Source of the DNA: Gorsachius magnificus
Taxonomy: Eukaryota > Chordata > Aves > Pelecaniformes > Ardeidae
Assembly: GCA_034008185.1 (NCBI GenBank)
Contig: CM067085.1
Coordinates: 55,100,602-55,164,601 of the forward strand
DNA length: 64,000 bases
Reading direction: 5' to 3'
Shown: positions 60,601 through 64,000 of the stretch, piece after piece
Layout: each line of letters opens with the position of its first letter
How positions within the stretch are numbered: the stretch's first letter is position 1
Program-made: the position numbers and the translations under genes
Notes under the pieces: model-generated
Database searches by the model: none
What the model saw: only the letters and a program-made list of their open reading frames with translations
What the model was told of the DNA's origin: nothing

Positions 60601-63600
60601 TAATAAATGTGTAGTATTTGCAAGTGCTTCAACCCTATTTTAATTACAGTCGTATAATATAAAAAAGCCTAGTATTCATTCCAGGTTTACTGGTTGTTAC
60701 ATGCTCTCATCAAGGCAAGAACATCGCATTTTGGGTCACAGCAGGTTTGGATTGCATTTTTCTTATGATCATCTGATTGTTTTATGCTTTGGAATGGTGC
60801 TAATTTAGAGAGAGTGGCAAAGGCATTGCCCACTGCCACTCCAGCTACTTGGTACTCACCGCGGCATCCTCACCTAATCAGATTTTTCTTTTTAAAAATA
60901 ATCTTTCCCAGAAGGAGCAGGTGTTAATTCCATGTATGGGGGCAGCCATCATGCAGCAATATGAGTATGTGTAAGAGAGAAACCATTTTAAAGGGATTTG
61001 TTTCATTTGTGTGTTTAAAATGAAGCTTGGTTACCACCGGTTTCTACACCACACACGATTGGTGCGTTGGGTCTGTGTGGCTGAGTGGCGCTTTGTGCTG
61101 CTTGCATGTTGGCAGCGTTGGAGTTTCTTTAAAGCTCATTTAATATCAAACTATAAATCTTTGCTGGCTTCATTTAACCTAAAGTTCAGTTTCTGATATA
61201 GCTTTAGCAGTGCTGTTAGGGAAGAAGGAATTGGGACATGATGGTCTCTAACTGGCTTCATTTCCCTGGCTCTCCTTGGCATGCACTGGAGGGCAGAGCA
61301 TCCCGTGCCGTCAGCTGCCCGCCTCTCTCCTGTAGTGGCAGGCGAGTGTGGGTACCACTGTGCCCCCTTCAAGGAGGCTGGGGAGCGAATCCTTTCCCCA
61401 CTGCCAGCTGGGAATTTAAAGGTGGGAACCATAGCCCCGGAAAATCCCACATCTTCCTCTGTGGATATTAATTTTGGATGTGTTTTGGTAGCAACGAAGT
61501 TTTCTCTGGTTCATATCCTGGCCTTATTAGGCAGCTAAGGAAGAAATACCTATAGCTACCCACATTTATCCCTTTATGATGAGGATATGAGAAACAACCT
61601 TTCCATATATGCATATTATGCCTGCTGAAAATTAACACTAAAAATACTCTCAAAAAATTATAAACAAATGGAGAACTTCTAAGGTATTATTGAAGTAAGC
61701 TATGAGTTAAGAATTAGAAAGCCCTGTGGCCCAGTAAGAGATGGATTTTGTGGTCTCTTTGTACTGTTAAAATTTCTTTTGGAAACGAACTCCCACTGTC
61801 TAAAATACCATAACATTTTACAAGTTTGCAGAAGATGAAAATGTTACCAGATGTTAAAGTTCAAGGAGCGAGTTAACTACTGTTGTCAGATGGAACAGCT
61901 TTTGCTGTTTGGTAACTTCTCCTTACCTTCTCTCCCTCTCTTTCCTCGCCCCCTCAGTTCACTTGGCCAGGGCTGCTACCAAAATGCCCATCCCTTCCGC
62001 AAATAAACCAGTATTTCACTCTATATGAGTGAAGGGAGTGTGTATTGTACAGTGTATATAATTAAGTTCATGGTCGGTTGGATGACCAAAGTCTCATTTT
62101 AAAATGGATTATCAAACTAAACTGCTGTAGTTAAATACAGTTTACTATTAAATGCGTATGCAATAAGCAGAAGTCCCTAATAACTGACTTCAGCATAGTG
62201 AAAATCTGTTAAGGGCACATGAAAAAGATTACTGATATCAGGCAGTCTCACCTTAGTGCTGCTACAATGCTGCTATTTTTGCCATAATGCTTTTTTTCAT
62301 AATATGATTCAACTATATAAAAGCTTTATGGATTTGAAGCACATCAGAGGTCATTTCCTCCTGTGACTCGCTAATCAGCTCTGGTACTTTCATATATACA
62401 GCAGGAACTTTCAGACAAAGGTAAGATTAGTAGCTAACCAGACAAAGAGAAAATGGAGGAAAATAATAGTAGTGGTGAGTACATGCATCAAGTAAGTGTG
62501 GCCCAATATTTTTATGGCCTTTTTGATAGATTGCTTTGGATGCTTCTGGGCAACATTGAATGCAGCATTTTTTTATCTCTATCCCAGAAGGATTATTCCA
62601 ATGGTTCACCTTAGATTCTACACAGAATATTACTTTGATACTGTAATAGCTTTGGAAATGCTCTCCTTTGATGTCAAAAGCTGTATGGAACTGTTCTTTT
62701 GATTAAGAAGTACTTACACACCTGAAAAACCCAATAATAGATTAAAAAAAAAAAAGAAAAAGATCATCAATTGTGCTTTATTAAACTAGATCTATGGGAG
62801 AGATGCAGAATGTGTGTGCATCTGTATCCCCTGTCTTGATCTGTTACCTTTCTGTTGGAAACCCTCACAGTATGTCTGTGTCTCTCCTGAATAGCCCAGG
62901 AGCCTATTTCTTTTTTCCCCTCTTCGTTCTGGGACTCTCCCCTTTCTTCTGCCATTGAATGCTTGCAGACCGAACAACCTGGCTGGCAGTCAGATTATTA
63001 TATCCCCTCTTCCCTCATCCTCAGTTGATTGTCAGAGATTTGTTGCGTACAATTTCAGTTTAAAACCTACCCCAGAAAATTTCTTCTTAGGAGCAAGGGG
63101 CGTAATTGAACTAGTGGCCGACAATTTAACTTCATTCCTTCATTTGCAATCAGTGCCGTTTCAGGGACATAAATCGCATACAGTCACGCAGAGGTGCTCA
63201 GCTGATGTTGTCAGTGTCGGCAGACGGAGCTCAGGGTAAATGTCTGACGCAGTTCAGGGCTCATAGGAAAAAGCCCCCTACGTTGCTGTGGTGCATCTGT
63301 ACGGCATCCTCTCACTAGAGCGGCGGCTTTTAGGTCAAAGTCATGTTACACAAGAATTTAGGAGGTACTAAGTTAATTTGCCAGTTGAATGGGTGTTGAG
63401 ATTTGCTCTGAAAACATAGATTAAAGCTCTCTCATACTTAATAATAATATATTTACTGGGAGTTTTGTAATGCTTTTGCTCCAAATTTAATCCTGGAATG
63501 CGCTGCTCTGTTTTTGCAAGTTAATCTCTTAATTACTTTAAGATAAACTTTTAAGCAAACTTACTGATCCTGCATTGGTGGGAGAGTGGGGGAGACTGCT

Positions 63601-64000
63601 CCACTCTTAAGCAAGGAAAATCCCTTTTTTATTCTGTGCTCTGCAAGTAGGCTTTTGTTCGTGAGTTTGTTTTACATTAAATCCAGAGCCACTGCCTGAA
63701 AAGGGTTGAGAAATAACTGGGCAAACATTTCAATTTTAGATGTAGGAACTTACTGTCCATTGAAGATTGCAATTTTGATCATTTTAACTAGGAAAAAAAG
63801 AGAGCTGTATGGAAATAAATATATGCTCAAGCAGATGAAGTGCTTCTCAGCAAAAGCAAAATTGGGATGGCAAAAGTGCCAGTGGACCTGGAGCAATTTA
63901 TTGACTGGAGATACAGATTAGGAAAAAAAAAAAAGGATTTTGGGTTTAGCTGAGTGCTGCCAGAGCTGTGCAGAGTTATAAGAATAGAGAGGACTAGTGA

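Larger units (their letters stand above)
47886..64000. other. Intergenic region downstream of NEK7
   Basis: I find no exon of a known gene in these 16 kb on either strand. The region holds a long pyrimidine-rich block (about 49.15-50.75 kb), a CR1 LINE fragment (52.54-52.80 kb) and some GC- or CpG-richer islands at about 53.1-53.85, 54.9-55.3, 61.2-61.45 and 62.95-63.34 kb. It also has a coding-like minus-strand frame near 60 kb and small homopolymers. In mammals ATP6V1G3 lies next to NEK7; its V-ATPase subunit G motifs were looked for and not seen here. Confidence 0.75.

Noticed and set aside
47886..64000. ATP6V1G3 exons on the minus strand
   Set aside because: None of the conserved subunit G peptides could be found in any frame.
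1..64000. CRISPR arrays, tRNA or rRNA genes, bacterial operons, intact transposons or endogenous retroviruses
   Set aside because: Nothing with the needed repeat spacing, cloverleaf, operon layout, paired long terminal repeats or enzyme motifs was seen; the window is a vertebrate gene with long introns.

Overview
The window is vertebrate nuclear DNA, most likely from a bird. It carries the 3' two-thirds of one gene, the NIMA-related protein kinase NEK7, on the + strand. Seven coding exons with consensus splice sites (7263-7325, 7862-7972, 22932-23040, 25332-25439, 33372-33466, 37966-38079, 45004-45114) join in frame. They give 236 residues plus a stop codon, corresponding to residues 67-302 of the 302-residue kinase. 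The first 66 residues (start codon, glycine-rich loop, catalytic Lys) are not found in the first 7.2 kb and must lie upstream of base 1. The C-terminal residues identify NEK7 rather than its close paralogue NEK6.

The sauropsid/avian assignment rests on a CR1 LINE 3'-end fragment at about 52.54-52.80 kb, a more decayed CR1-like fragment at about 44.48-44.66 kb, few recognisable interspersed repeats in 64 kb, and an AT-rich base composition. I cannot name a species.

Layout: 1-7262 is intron 5' of the first visible exon. 7263-45114 holds coding exons separated by introns of about 0.5, 15.0, 2.3, 7.9, 4.5 and 6.9 kb. 45115 to about 47.88 kb is the likely 3' UTR, with several AATAAA signals. About 47.9-64 kb is intergenic DNA in which I find no exon of a further gene. 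The next gene expected in vertebrates (ATP6V1G3) is not seen.

The non-coding part holds homopolymers, microsatellites, a poly-C pyrimidine minisatellite, several strand-asymmetric purine or pyrimidine blocks, perfect short inverted repeats, and a few stretches whose texture (clustered TAAT, SOX- and OCT-like sites, retained CpGs) suggests conserved regulatory DNA. Those are inferences that need an alignment to test.

I found no evidence of a new multi-gene or mobile system. The open reading frames outside NEK7 look like chance frames, apart from one coding-like minus-strand frame at about 59.98-60.36 kb that merits a search.
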